From Adineta vaga (Eukaryota; Rotifera), in the NCBI GenBank assembly GCA_021613535.1, contig CP075494.1:14880001-14944000 (forward strand): 64,000 nt of DNA, in the 5' to 3' direction. Both the position numbers and the translations under genes were made by a program. Below the pieces are notes generated by a model. It worked only from the letters and a program-made list of their open reading frames with translations, made no database searches and was not told the origin of the DNA. Positions 40,292-52,505 of the stretch are shown here, in pieces; within the stretch, counting starts at the first letter, position 1, and every line of letters starts with the position of its first letter.

Positions 40292-42047
40292 TTATTCACT
40301 AGAATCTGTTGAAGTTGCAACGGTCGAACCACCGTATCCGAACGAAATTACCGTGTTCACTCGATGGGCATCGACCAAGTGCTTTCCGATTTCATTGGAA
40401 CAGAGATTTAGTTCGGTGAGTGTCTAGATAAGAGAGTGCTGTCAAGGGAGAAGACAGTAGAAGAGTGAATGGAGATTACCGTGTTCACTCGAAGGGCATC
40501 AGCCAAGTGCTGTGCTCCTTCATCTCCGATTCCATTCTGATCGAGATTTAGTTCGGTGAGTGTCTAAAGAAGAGATTGCTGTCAAGGGAGAAGACAATAG
40601 AAGAGTGAATGGAGATTACCGTGTTCACTCGAAGGGCATCAGCCAAGTGCTGTGCTCCTTCATCTCCGATTCCATTCTGATCGAGATTTAGTTCGGTGAG
40701 TGTCTAAAGAAGAGATTGCTGTCAAGGGAGAAGACAGTAGAAGAGTGAATGGAGATTACCGTGTTCACTCGAAGGGCATCAGCCAAGTGCTGTGCTCCTT
40801 GATCTCCGATTTCATTACACTCGAGATCTAGTCTGGTGAGTGTCTAGATAAGAGATTGCTGTCAAGGGAGAAGACAGTAGAAGAGTGAATGGGGATTACC
40901 GTGTTCACTCGAAGCACATCAGCCAAGTGCTGTGCTCCTTCATCTCCGATTCCATTCTGATGGAGATTTAGTTCGGTGAGTGTCTAAAGAAGAGATTGCT
41001 GTCAAGGGAGAAGACAGTAGAAGAGTGAATGGAGATTACCGTGTTCACTCGAAGGGCATCAGCCAAGTGCTGTGCTCCTTCATCTCCGATTCCATTCTGA
41101 TGGAGATCTAGTCTGGTGAGTGTCTAAAGAAGAGATTGCTGTCAAGGGAGAAGACAGTAGAAGAGTGAATGGAGATTACCGTGTTCACTCGAAGGGCATC
41201 AGCCAAGTGCTGTACTCCTTGATATCGGATTGAATTGTGACTGAGGTATAGTGTGGTGAGTGTCTAGATAAGAGAGTGCTGTCAAAGAAGAAGACAGTAG
41301 AAGAGTGAATGGAGATTACCGTGTTCACTCGAAGGGCATCAGCCAAGTGCTGTGCTCCTTCATCTCCGATTCGATTCTGATGGAGATTTAGTTGGGTGAG
41401 TGTCTAGATAAGAGATTGCTGTCAAAGAAGAAGACAGTAGAAGAGTGAATGGAGATTACCGTGTTCACTCGAAGGGCATCAGCCAAGTGCTGTGCGCCTT
41501 GATCTCCGATTTCATTCCAAGCGAGATTTAGTTGGGTGAGTGTCTAAAGAAGAGATTGGTGTCAAAGAAGAAGACAGTAGAAGAGTGAATGGATATTACC
41601 GTGCTCACTCGAAGGGCATCAGCCAAGTGCTGTGCTCCGTCATCTCCGATTCGATTCTGATGGAGATCTAGTTTGGTGAGTGTCTAAAGAAGAGATTGCT
41701 GTCAAGGGAGAAGACAGTAGAAGAGTGAATGGGGATTACCGTGTTCACTCGAAGGGCATCAGCCAAGTGCTGTGCTCCTTGATCTCCGATTCGATTATGA
41801 TGGAGATTTAGTTCGGTGAGTGTCTAAAGAAGAGATTACTGTCAAGGGAGAAGACAGTAGAAGAATGAATGGAGATTACCGTGTTCACTCGAAGGGCAGC
41901 AGCCAAGTGCTGTACTCCTTGATATCGGATTGAATTGTGACTGAGGTATAGTGTGGTGAGTGTCTAGATAAGAGAGTGCTGTCAAAGAAGAAGACAGTAG
42001 AAGAGTGAATGGATATTACCGTGTTCACTCGAAGGACATCAGCTAAG
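40292..42047 (-). CDS. Tandem array of leucine-rich-repeat exons (RNase-inhibitor/NLR type), 5' end missing or distant
   Basis: Eleven complete exons of 84 nt recur every 140 bp: 41880-41963, 41740-41823, 41600-41683, 41460-41543, 41320-41403, 41180-41263, 41040-41123, 40900-40983, 40760-40843, 40620-40703 and 40480-40563. They are separated by 56-nt GT-AG introns of nearly identical sequence. A terminal exon 40292-40423 (a shortened repeat, then about 20 extra residues and a TAA) ends the gene, and a truncated repeat (LADVLRVNT) sits at 42020-42047. Every exon is phase 0-0 and encodes one 28-residue repeat with a variable half of pattern TLTxLxLxxNxI and a nearly constant half ending in GAQHLADALRVNT. 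This is the RNase-inhibitor/NLRC-type LRR, which builds a horseshoe for protein binding. No initiator exon adjoins the array; an F-box exon 2.6 kb upstream on the same strand is phase-compatible. It may be an active gene with a long intron or a truncated copy. Confidence 0.82.
40424..42019 (-). repeat. 140-bp tandem repeat (exon plus intron units)
   Basis: At the DNA level this is a minisatellite-like array with a 140-bp period. The intron and the 3' half of each exon are almost invariant from unit to unit; differences cluster in about 35 bp of the exon. Units at 41180 and 41880 are almost identical to each other and distinct from the rest, which points to block duplication or gene conversion. 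Confidence 0.93.
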
Positions 42048-42194
42048 AAGGACCCGTGTGAACAGTAAAGAACTTTAGGTATCTTTGTACTTCTGTATCT
42101 TATACTTTAGTGGGGAGTTAATTACCTCGAACTGATTGGTCTTCTTACTAATATGTGAAAAAGTTGTGAGTAGTTTTTGGTTGGGTTGAAATTA

Positions 42195-42896
42195 GTGGCG
42201 TAACCATATGTCGTGCGGTGAGTGGGCGTCGCGCTACCAGTTTCTCGAAGATCATATAAGTTGATGCATATATTTTATATATTTTTATTGAGAACAAATG
42301 ATTTCTTATATGATATCGTTTCATTTTATATTTTATTAGGAAATAAATCGTTGATGAAATCAAATCTATCAACTACGATTGGTCAAGTACATTCTCCTCT
42401 CTTTTAGCGGATAGGAGTTTTTCGTAAGTTGAAAAGTTCGAGGTGGAGCGTCGAGTAATTTTGCGAAACTTTTGAAAAACTTGAGAAAATACTGACGTAT
42501 TTTTAGCAGTTCTTCAGCTTTTCTGAACATTTCCTCGGGTGTTCAAGACGTATTCAATGTTGATCGAAAATTTCTAAAAGCGTTTTCAATTTCTTGAATT
42601 TTTTTCGAAATTTCGGAAACAAATCGACTTTTTCTCAAAAAGCTGAAGAATATTTTTGAAATTTTTAATAACTTTTGCTAATATGGTGAGCGAAAAATGA
42701 AATTCGTCAGGATTCGGAAACTTCGTGGCGTCAACAACACAGTGATTAATGGATAACTTATGTTTTAGAAAATATTTGGTTTAAAGCTTATGCATATATT
42801 GTTCTAAAAGTTCGCTTTTCAAGAACTACCGGAGAGTGGGCGAAAACGTTCGGTGAGTGGACGGCGCCCGCTCATGCCCTACCCTGGTTACACCAC
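42195..42896. mobile_element. MITE-like non-autonomous DNA transposon (702 bp)
   Basis: The ends form terminal inverted repeats: GTGGCGTAACC at 42195-42205 and the complement of GTGGTGTAACC at 42886-42896 (10 of 11 matching), each flanked by TA (42193-42194 and 42897-42898), a candidate target duplication. Next to both tips are G+C-rich subterminal segments containing GTGAGTGG/GAGTGGGCG-type motifs, unlike the A+T-rich surroundings. The inside has no transposase frame. It lies between the LRR array and the F-box exon. Superfamily assignment is uncertain: a TA duplication suggests Tc1/mariner-like, while the tip sequence also recalls hAT-type elements. Confidence 0.6.
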
Positions 42897-42899
42897 TAG

Positions 42900-43990
42900 T
42901 TCAAATAATATTTTCTCTGATTTTGTTTGAAGTGTTGCATTCAAAACTATCGTCTATTGAAAAATTACTTTAGTCTCTTTGTGAGAATGAGTGGAAGAAA
43001 AAGAGAAAAGATTTTGTGAAGAAATGGTGTTGTTCGTTGGCATTCATTGACTGATGTAGTATTTCAGCAAGTAGTGAGAGCTTTGTTCCAGCTGCATCTC
43101 AGGAGGGTTGATGTGAGTGGGTAAGAAAGGGATTGAGTTTATCGGTATTCTCTCGGTTTTGGTACCTATCCTGTTCTTGCGTTTATTCCGCCGGGATAGC
43201 CGGAGACGTGTCGTAGTATACAGATGTGATATATATATTTAAAGAGATCTTTAAAAATTTTGCATAAGTGTTTTGTCTAGTATGTTCTGTGAATTTCGAG
43301 AAAAAAAGATGAAGTCTATGAAAACCTTCGTTCTTGTATCTTTGTCTTCTTTATACTTGGAATTCTCGTAAAAGTCAGTGAGATTTGTTTGAGCACCATC
43401 AAAGGCAGAATCAGCAATCGACAGAATCAGTGTAGTTTCAGATTCGTCCAAATAAGAACCATCAGGTAAGATATGCTCTAGTATTCTTAACAAGTGATGG
43501 TTTTCTTCGTTCGTATAAATGATTACTGGCACACTTCCATATCGATCTCAATATTTCCTTTACTCTTTATGATGTTTTCTTCGGTCGTTTCTTTCTTTTA
43601 TACTGTAATGTAAACAAGTTTTTGTTAATGGGGATAATTGAATAGACACCTATTCTGTGAACGGCGGTGATATATTCGCGATACTCCTTTATGTTAAACA
43701 ATGTCTAGAAGCTGGTTCTCTTGGGTACATTGTAATAAAAAAAAATCTTCTATCACCGGCTCATCTCTTGTTTCTCTTTATTTGTTTCTACATGTCGCTA
43801 GACATCAAGTCAATCAACGTGTTAAAAAGAAGAAATATACTCATTACTTAGATTGTAGTTTTAATGATCAATTTAAAATCCATACAGAAAATAGTATACT
43901 TTAACGAAACCATATTATACTTATAACTTCTTCAGAAAGCAATAAGGGAATAAATCAACTTAGAATATTTCACAACTAAATTCTACAAGA
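42900..43990. other. Decayed region between MITE and LRR relic
   Basis: No intact gene. A minus-strand frame at 43251-43532 (94 codons, beginning MPVIIYTNEENHHLL) has balanced charged composition and could be an old exon, but no domain is recognised and no clean splice sites frame it. Confidence 0.35.
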
Positions 43991-44016
43991 TAGTAGTACC
44001 GTGATTCCTAAAGTCT

Positions 44017-44110
44017 TTCGTCACTTCGAGAGATTTTCTCGTATAGTTGTGCATGTTGGTTTGTGATTTGATTACATTGGGAGTTTAGTTCAGTAACTGT
44101 CAGTCTATCT
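44017..44110 (-). pseudogene. Degenerate LRR exon relic
   Basis: The minus strand reads TVTELNSQCNQIT and then NQHAQLYEKISRS before a stop. This aligns position by position with the array repeat (TLTELNL..N.I, then GAQHLADALRV), including the leading Thr and the Asn of the LRR core. It lacks the conserved second leucine pattern and runs into a stop, so it looks like a diverged former unit of the same gene family lying between the F-box exon and the array. Confidence 0.5.
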
Positions 44111-44661
44111 GCGTATGGAGAGAGGAAATCTATGCTATATTTACATTATCTATTTATCTTTTCTTATATAGAAATAGGTCAATAGCGAAAATAATTTGGA
44201 ATTACTGGTTAGTGGTTGTTAGTAGATGATGACGGTGTAGCGGAGGAAATCAACTATAAGATATACAGGGAGAATGTAATGCGTTTACGTACTTTTACAA
44301 TGTTAGAGGAATAGACTTAGACTGCCTATGTATGGACTTGACATTATTCAGTATTATTGATGGACATCTTAAGTCATCCTCTACAACTGCTGTGATAAAA
44401 ACAAGATTTAGTCCATCGATATAAACAGTGAAGTATCATACGAGAAGGTATTGGTATTTATCAAAAAGTCCCTTCGAACGGTAAACAAATATCAGAATGA
44501 TCATGATCTAGAACATAAAACTACCTTTATCATCTTTATCTTGCCCTTATAAGACATGTGCAAAGAACATTCAATACCGTGATTGAGTGATTATTTAACT
44601 TGTCTTTCAGTTAATTCACTATAGATGATATCATATGTCTTCTACAAAAGTATCGATTTAC

Positions 44662-44814
44662 CTGATATCGATGATAGGTATTCAGAATTTGATTGAGACG
44701 ATGGCAAACGTTTTGTACCGAGCAAATGAGACTGAAGTCATTCAGATTGTCAAGAATTCTATAAACGAATTCGACAGGTAATGTGACGAAAGTTGGCATA
44801 GTTTTTGTATTCAT
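44662..44814 (-). CDS. F-box exon (orphan first exon, probable F-box/LRR gene)
   Basis: A 51-codon exon starting with Met and ending at a CAG|GTAAAT donor in phase 0. Residues about 11-43 form an F-box: LPVEFVYRILDNLNDFSLIC followed by a Val/Cys/Leu pattern typical of the Skp1-binding helices. F-box proteins recruit substrates to SCF ubiquitin ligases, commonly through C-terminal LRRs. Downstream on this strand lie an LRR relic (44017-44110) and the LRR array (40292-42047), whose exons are phase 0 and so could be joined in frame. Whether this still forms one transcript is unknown; it may be the surviving head of a pseudogene. Confidence 0.55.
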
Positions 44815-46479
44815 TTTTTATGTGTTATTATTTGTTTGTGATCGATCGAATGCGTTGCTGTCTCCTTCCACTCGATGATTTCTCTGCTCAGGGTTGTGCA
44901 ATCTCTTAGTTTATACAGAGAATGTGAAGAAAAAAAACAATTATGTAAATATAGACTTCGTACAAACAGATGGCGTTATAGGATGTTTGTCTTCGATTCG
45001 TAATTTTGAATTTCGTTCACTTCACAGTTTATAACTAAATGTAAAAAGTTTGCTTCTATCATTCTCAATTACAGATATAGGACAGATAAAAAGAATCTAA
45101 AATTCGATTGCTATCAAATTCTGAAAGAGTGTGATACAGTACATCTCCATCATATTTGATATCGTGCCATTTCGTCGTGATAGTGCTTATAATATTATAC
45201 CGAAAAAACTTTGTATGAAATTCATGAGATAAATATAAACCAAAATAGCCTGAATAATAAATTTACAGTGTCAATCAGAATCGATTATAAACAGATATAT
45301 TGTATAATCTGTGCCGTGTTAATGTTAAAAAATGTCTCCTACATTCACGTCTAATTTTGCAAAGTCTTCGGTTTACCTATGCTTACGATACATAGATTGA
45401 AGAGAAACTGTTCTTTTATTACATCTGAGTAGATCATTGAAATTATTTGCATCATAAAAATATCTATCAATCAACAATTATCCCCACATGCTGTTGATAC
45501 AGAAGTGTATAAAAAGATAATCAATTTTTAGTGTACTATACAGTATCGTACAAAATACATTTCTCAGAAGTCTTTTGGTTTTGTTCAAGTGCAAAAAGTT
45601 CCTGAAATCATTTTTTCCGGTATTTTTATTCCACATAATCCAAGCTAGTTGGAAGACTTTCAGTTATTCTTAAGTTAAATATAAGCTTAATTTTCTTTTG
45701 TGAGAAAGAAATAATCATCGCAAACTCAACTAGATTGGTTATTTCTCTGCCATGCTCAATTAATTTTTTTGACCGAGTATAGAAGGATGTGTTCCCAGGT
45801 CGAACAATATGGTCTGTCTATAGCCTATTACGATGTCATAGCAAACTATAACATAGTAACAGCTTTGTCAGGATTTACGTTTCGAAGACGCATTGTGAAC
45901 GCCTCCGCTTAGATCGTTCTGAATATGGTGCTCAAATCTCGTGTATCAGCATGAGAAGAATTGGTAGCAAATACTAATGCTCTGCACATGGGCAACATTA
46001 TGGATCGACTTTCAACAATCCTTTCAAGAAATATTAACCCAATCAATTAATACTTCAAAGAAACAACATGCTAGAAACATCCCGATCGATACAATCTTGA
46101 CTGAATTTACTTTTAATAAAAAGCAACCATTATTGTTCGGTTTTTTAAAATTTTCGCTCAACATGAACAAATCTTTTTTTGTCTTTTCTCATGAAATAAA
46201 AGGATGTTTGAAGGTGAGGATTATATGTATATTTTCGTACTTTCATTCCCACATTACTGACTCTCAGCCAATATGATGATCTTGCCATTTTATATACTGA
46301 TATGCATGAAATAAATTCTTCATTTATTGAATATTGCTTGTTCTTTTTTTTATTTTCATTCACTGGTAATTCAAAAAATACTGTTCCATTATGACAAAAA
46401 CAAAGAAAAGAATACAGATGACGAATAAATGCGCATATGAAAACAAAAGAAAGTAAAAAGCAGATTAAATAAAATTTGT
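44815..46479. other. Gene-poor region with possible coding relics
   Basis: No intact gene. Around 45770-46060 the base composition is less A+T-rich and short frames on both strands look like degraded coding DNA, but no family is recognised. The right end is the Kidins220 3' flank. Confidence 0.4.
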
Positions 46480-49400
46480 TCATTTATCATTGGTACTATC
46501 AAAAGGAAGCAAAGGAATTTCTTCATTATCACTATTAGCTACTGTTGTTTGCTGTTCAGTATCAAATAATGATGCAGTTATTTCTGAATTTAATGACGAC
46601 GATTGTGTCATAGTAGGATCAATTTCATTATTTGTTGACACATGAGATTGTGATGAAATATGTAATGGAAATATATCTTTGACATGAGTAATTGTTCGTG
46701 TCGTTGATTCAATAACACCGAGTGTACTCTCATTTGATGTTATACCAGATCGTGTTAATGGAATCAGAAATTTCACATTTTTTGGCCCTGAAACAATGGA
46801 TACTTTATCATTGGAATTATTTATTGCATTATGTGATGTTGTGTGCAAAAATTGACTTAGTGCAGCGTTGAGTGCATTATTTTCAGAATAGACTTGATAA
46901 TCGTTAAAAGAATCATTTGAATGAAGAGTTTCAGGACCATTTGTTTGTACTCTTGGATTCGATACGGCTTGAACACGAAATCGTGAACGTCTAGACAGAG
47001 AAAAAAGAATTCTGATCATCATCATGAATTGTTCGAAAAACAAAATCTCACAATTCTTCTTCTCGTTTTGCTCGTACCCAATTAGTAAACAATATCCAAT
47101 CACCAAATGCCATCGAAAGAATCTGAACAAAGATGTGAAGTATGATAAAGAATATCTTGTGTAATATACTCTTACTTGTTTCAATTCCTCAAGTTGACAG
47201 GCTGCTAGCACTTGACCAGTTATATTATTCTCATTTAAATCGTGAATATAGATTGATATCATGGTTGGTTTCAAACCAACAATATCATTTTTTAAACAAT
47301 CACAAATATCATTGACAGTCATTTCACTCAATGGTGGTGATAGATCAATCTATTGATTATTGAAAAGAAACATGTTCAAATCGAGAATCCAAACAATGAA
47401 GATATACCTTAACAGCTGCATCAGCATTATTCATCGAAGGTTGTTGCTGTTCAATTAATGACTGTGGTATAGGTGGTGTTGATGACGAAAGAGACGTTGT
47501 TCGAAGACGACTGTCATCTTGATCTCGTCGTTTCATTAGGATCGGCGGATATGGACGATATGGATTTACTATACAGTAGAGGAAAATAACTCATAAGTAT
47601 GAGTCAATTGAAATAATCGTTAGAATTAGATTTACCTAAATGATGTTTTGAATAATATCCACTTTTATGTCGAGCATATGGTAGAGATTGGATGTATCCA
47701 CCATGTTCATCAAAACTAGAAAAGTAAACGAATAAATTAGAAATCGAAATCTTGATAAAATGAAAGCAGTATCCATGCATTTTCGAAAATAGTCTAAGAA
47801 ACTCTGATATTTTCTTTACCATTCATTACAGTGACAATGAAACAAACTTCTGAACAAAATAATTATATTAACATACATCAATTACTTTCAATCAATTTAT
47901 TATTATTTACTTACGCATGATCATGTCGTGGAAAAAATCGTGACATATCACCATTTACAAAACCATTTTCATCAGAATTATTCATATAAAAATATGATGG
48001 TGATTCTAGATCATATGAAAAAATTTGTTTTTAACATTCAAATGAATAAATGATATACCTCGAATAATTTTATTCAAATATGGATCAAGATTGCAAGTAC
48101 ACGGAAGAAATTGTTTCAGATCTGTAACATTTAAAACCGGTTCACTTTCTTCGATACAAAGTTCAAATTTTCGTCCATTACGATCAAGTTCTAATAGTGG
48201 ATCATTCGATATTGGAATGAATGGTTTAATTCTAAATACAAACAAAAACAGCACATTCATTCACATCAAAATTCAATTCTGAGAATTTACTTATTGAAAA
48301 GAACTTTCAATGCTGTATCTTCAGAATATTCTTCTTCATGATCTTCATAGTGTACAATGATCCAAGTCATACGATATGGCCATTGTTCAACTAAATATGA
48401 CCAACAACCAAGACGTTTCCAACTAAATAGTACTTGATTAGCTCGTAATAATCGACCTGTCATAGCAATAATATTTATCAAACGTTGAAGAATTCGTGGA
48501 TTAATATCAAGAAAATAATCGGATTGAAGTAATTGATGAGTCAATTCAGACGTTGTGACCTAATGAACAAATATGGAAATTCATTTAATGAAAAAGTGAA
48601 TTAAACATACTGGTTTAGTATTTGGTAATGTGTCTCGTCTTTGTCGACGTCGTTTATTTTTGGAAAGTTTTTCAACTGTTGGTGCTTTTGCACTTACATC
48701 AAGAGTCGATGTACCATTTGATAATGTCTAGAATGAAAATAGACGACAATTTCATGAAATATAAATAGAATAATTATTATTAACTAATTGTCTCTTTTTA
48801 GAAAAACCATCAGCATTCTTTCTCATTTGTTTTGTTCGACTTAGATTTAATTGTAGATAAATTGGAAGTTGAATAATTGATAAGAGATAATCACGACCAT
48901 TGACTGTTGTATCAAAACCAGCATTTTGATTCGGTACGGCTGTTGTTGTTGCTGTTGTTGTCGTCATATCTTGCATCATTTTATGTGGATCACAAACAAT
49001 TAAAGTTATAAATGGATCATTTTCTTTCGATAAAAGAACATGTACTTGCTAGAATGAAAAATTACCAAAAAAAACAACTGGAATTTTCTGAAAGATTTTG
49101 TTTACATCAAGAATTTGAAGTACACGTTGTTGTTCACAAACATCTAAACCATCAATAAGAACAACAAGACGAGTATTAATACCAAGGAAAGCTTCAACAG
49201 TTTTAATGATGTAAGATAATTGACTAACCTATAAAAACTATGATGACTACATTTGATTTGATAAAGATTTTATACTTCTTTTCTTAGTCGATATAGAGAT
49301 GTATCATTTAGACGAGAGACATGATCGGAATATTTAATAATTTTCGATTTTGGTGATTTCATTAAACGTTTTATCAATCGAAAACATGCACCCAAAGTAA

Positions 49401-52305
49401 ATACAATTGAAGCTCCCAATGTACTTATCAGTACAATATAAGCTGTATTAACTGAACGATGAATAGATGGTACACCATTGACTAAGGCTAAGATACTTAA
49501 AGTTGTGACAAGAGAAATTTGAAATAGGACATAAATGAATGCAGGTACACAGCAAAGATGTCGAAATCGATGATGACTTGTATCTAAACAATGAAAGAAA
49601 TTATAATTTCTAAACTGCAATTAGTTCATGTCAGATAAACCTTTGGAATGTAATGCTCGACAAAGACGTGTAGCTACAATTCCAAATGTTTCCTCTACAC
49701 TCGTTGATAATTCAGCAATCATTCCTGCACTTGCTTTATCTCCATCTACAGTTGATACTTTACCATATTCCGTAAAAATAAATCTAAATAATTACATTAA
49801 TTAGATTTAATGAAGCTATTTAAAGATTTAAAAAGAATCTATACTTCATCTTTTTACAATCTGATGTATCATTTATTTTCGATCGACAATGTGCATAAGG
49901 ATTCATAAAAAGAACTTGAAGTAAAAATCGTAAGATTTCTAAACGTTTAGTAATAAATTGTGCAACATTTGCTGTCCATAGGTAATCTTTATTGCGAAGA
50001 AGATATTTAATAAGAAAGAGAAATCCAAGTGGGATAGTGAATAATGCTACTCCAAGTGAAATACCAAGAATAAAATGAATAGAAAAGCCAGTTATTAAAC
50101 CAACAACGGATGCGATAATGAAAATAACTGAAAGAAATAATGGAGAAATTTTCATTGTAGGAAAATCTAAAAGAAAAAATTCAGAGAAATTTCTACAAAA
50201 AGATTTACAAATCTAACAATACCAGTCAATTGTGCAAAACTATACATTTCATCTAAAACATACAAATTACAATAGATATAATTTAGAAAGAAAAATCATC
50301 ATGTACCTTTGAGATGTGTTAATAAAGCAGATTTTCCACTACCCCATTTAGCATATAAACCCTAGGTAAATCAAAAGAATGAAAATACTTACAAATTAAA
50401 CAAGTATTAAAATACTTACGACAGTAATTGGTGTTCGTAGAGATGGTTCACTTAATATTTCGGCTAATGCTGATGAATAGAGATCATAACCAAGAATAGA
50501 ATCATCATTTAAATTCAATGTTCCTATTGTTTCAAAAACAAAAGATTGAATCACTAGTCGACAGTAGATTTCTTGATTGAATGTACATACGTTGTCCAAA
50601 AATAGTTGTAAGAATACTTTTTTGAAGATTAGCATCGATTTTGTAAGGTGTTTCACCACGTTTGTTTGGACGATATAAATATTTTGCATGACGAGGATTA
50701 GAAAGTAATATATCAGCAATATCTCGACTACGATTACGTAGAGCAACATGTAAACTATTATCACCGAACTAGAAAACAAAATTATTCAAAAATTTATTCC
50801 TAAGAATCAATGAAGAGTTGCAACTTGATCAACAGATGATAATCGAGCACCATGTTTAATCAATTCATAAACTATTCCAACACGTTTTCGTTTGGTTGCT
50901 AATAGTAATGGGGTATCATCATCTGAACCACCCGATACTTCAATATCAGGATTATATTGAAGTAAATGTTTAACAATATTTATTCGACCACATTCAACAG
51001 CCCACCAAATTGCTGTTTTATTATCCTATTTATTCGAATAAAATCAAATTTATGAGAATGATACTTAAAAGGTGAACTTACGTCACCAATAGCATCTATA
51101 TCAGCATGATTATCAAGTAGAATTCCAACACAATCTTCACTTCCACCTTTAACAGCAGAAAATAGAACTGGATCACCATTCTAAATAAATATTCATTCAA
51201 TAGAAAATCGAATCAAGAATGAATAGTATACTTTATCAACTGTATTCACATATGCATGACGTTGAACAAGTTCAACGACAACATCTGTCAAACCTTGAGA
51301 ACAAGCATAACTCAATGCAGTTTGTCCATCCTATTATGACATTAGAATAAAAAATTTCAAATGAGAAAAAGAACCTTCTTAATCATTACTTTATCTTGTA
51401 TTTTGATATCAATTGTTCGATTTTCTAAAAGACGAAGAGCTGTTTCAGCATAGCCACCTTTTGTAGCAGTAAGTAATGCCGTCATATTTTTCATTCCAAT
51501 ATTATTCACACTAGCATTATATTTCAATAATACATCAACTACTCTTGTATATCCTAATAAATACGAAATATAGAATAGATTATCAAGATAATCATCTCAT
51601 CTCTACCTCGTCGACTAGCCCATATTAATGGTGTTGTATTATTTTTATCGCATAGATTTGGCGAAGCACCAGCAATAAGTAATAATTTTACAATATTAAT
51701 ATAATCTCGTCCTGATGCCCAACTTAAACTTGAGATTCCATGTTCATCGATAGTGTCAACATTAGCACCACATGTTAATAAATATTCGACAACTTTCGTA
51801 TGGCCTTGATAAGATGCCCACATCAATGGAGTAAAATGTCCCTACATAATCAAAAATAGAAGATTAATTTTCTTTTTAATTTTTGTCTATTTAAAACTTA
51901 CACAATCCGAATGTTCTATTTGAGCATCATGTTCAATAAGTAAACGTACCATATCTAAATTTCCATTTTGACATGCATTAAGTAATGCAGTCCAACCATC
52001 CTGAAATAAGAACTAATTCAACAAGAAAATAACTATTGTTCGACTTACCACATCTTCTGCATTGACATCAGCATGAGCTTCAATAAGAAATTTTACACAA
52101 TCGAAATGATTACATCGTGCAGCTAAGATAAGTGCTGTTTGATTATCCTAAAATATGAAGTTTGTTTTTTCTGTGCGATTTTCATTTGATTTTCTCTCAC
52201 TTCATCACGAGTTTCTAAATCAATACCATTTGTAATATTTCGTTTAACAGCTACGAAATCTCCATGTTCAACATCAAGTAGAAATTGAACAAAAACATTA
52301 GCCAT
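46480..52305 (-). CDS. KIDINS220: Kidins220/ARMS ankyrin-repeat KAP P-loop scaffold protein
   Basis: Twenty-seven exons give 1434 residues: 52201-52305, 52049-52147, 51902-52000, 51607-51841, 51390-51553, 51232-51330, 51082-51180, 50825-51025, 50591-50768, 50420-50523, 50307-50361, 50223-50252, 49845-50166, 49641-49783, 49276-49583, 49106-49228, 48785-49048, 48611-48727, 48291-48559, 48059-48231, 47915-48005, 47820-47849, 47636-47715, 47408-47568, 47176-47349, 47052-47122, 46480-46990. About a dozen ankyrin repeats come first (several are single 99-nt exons). Then the family linker [19 protein letters not shown], a KAP-type Walker A (YAKWGSGKS, about 464-472), four membrane helices in two pairs, Walker B (LVVLIDGLD, 768-776), and a SAM-like segment ([17 protein letters not shown], about 1193-1209). 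The C-terminus is Ser/Thr-rich. Kidins220 is a membrane scaffold for neurotrophin and other receptors. An acceptor ends about 10 nt before the start. All exon phases agree. Confidence 0.94.
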
Positions 52306-52505
52306 TCAGATCTATCTGAAAGATAGGATCCATAGACAAAACTTTCATTCTCTACACACATTACTTCAACGAAGAGTCTTTCTATACATTGCAAACTTAC
52401 CTATAACGTATTTATAATAGCTATCAAGTCATTGAATTATTTTACATATGAAACAATTTATTTGAATACTTATAATATTATACGATTGCTTTCATATTCA
52501 AAGAT

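Noticed and set aside
40040-40427. His/Pro/Thr-rich plus-strand open frames
   Set aside because: They translate the CA-rich inverted repeat and the antisense of the terminal LRR exon; no start context or domain.
40424-42019. CRISPR-like or satellite interpretation of the 140-bp repeats
   Set aside because: Units encode LRR repeats with splice sites in constant phase; variable segments are coding, not spacers.
45770-46060. Less A+T-rich segment with partial frames on both strands
   Set aside because: It looks like old coding DNA or a transposon relic, but no family could be recognised and stops interrupt it, so no feature was named.
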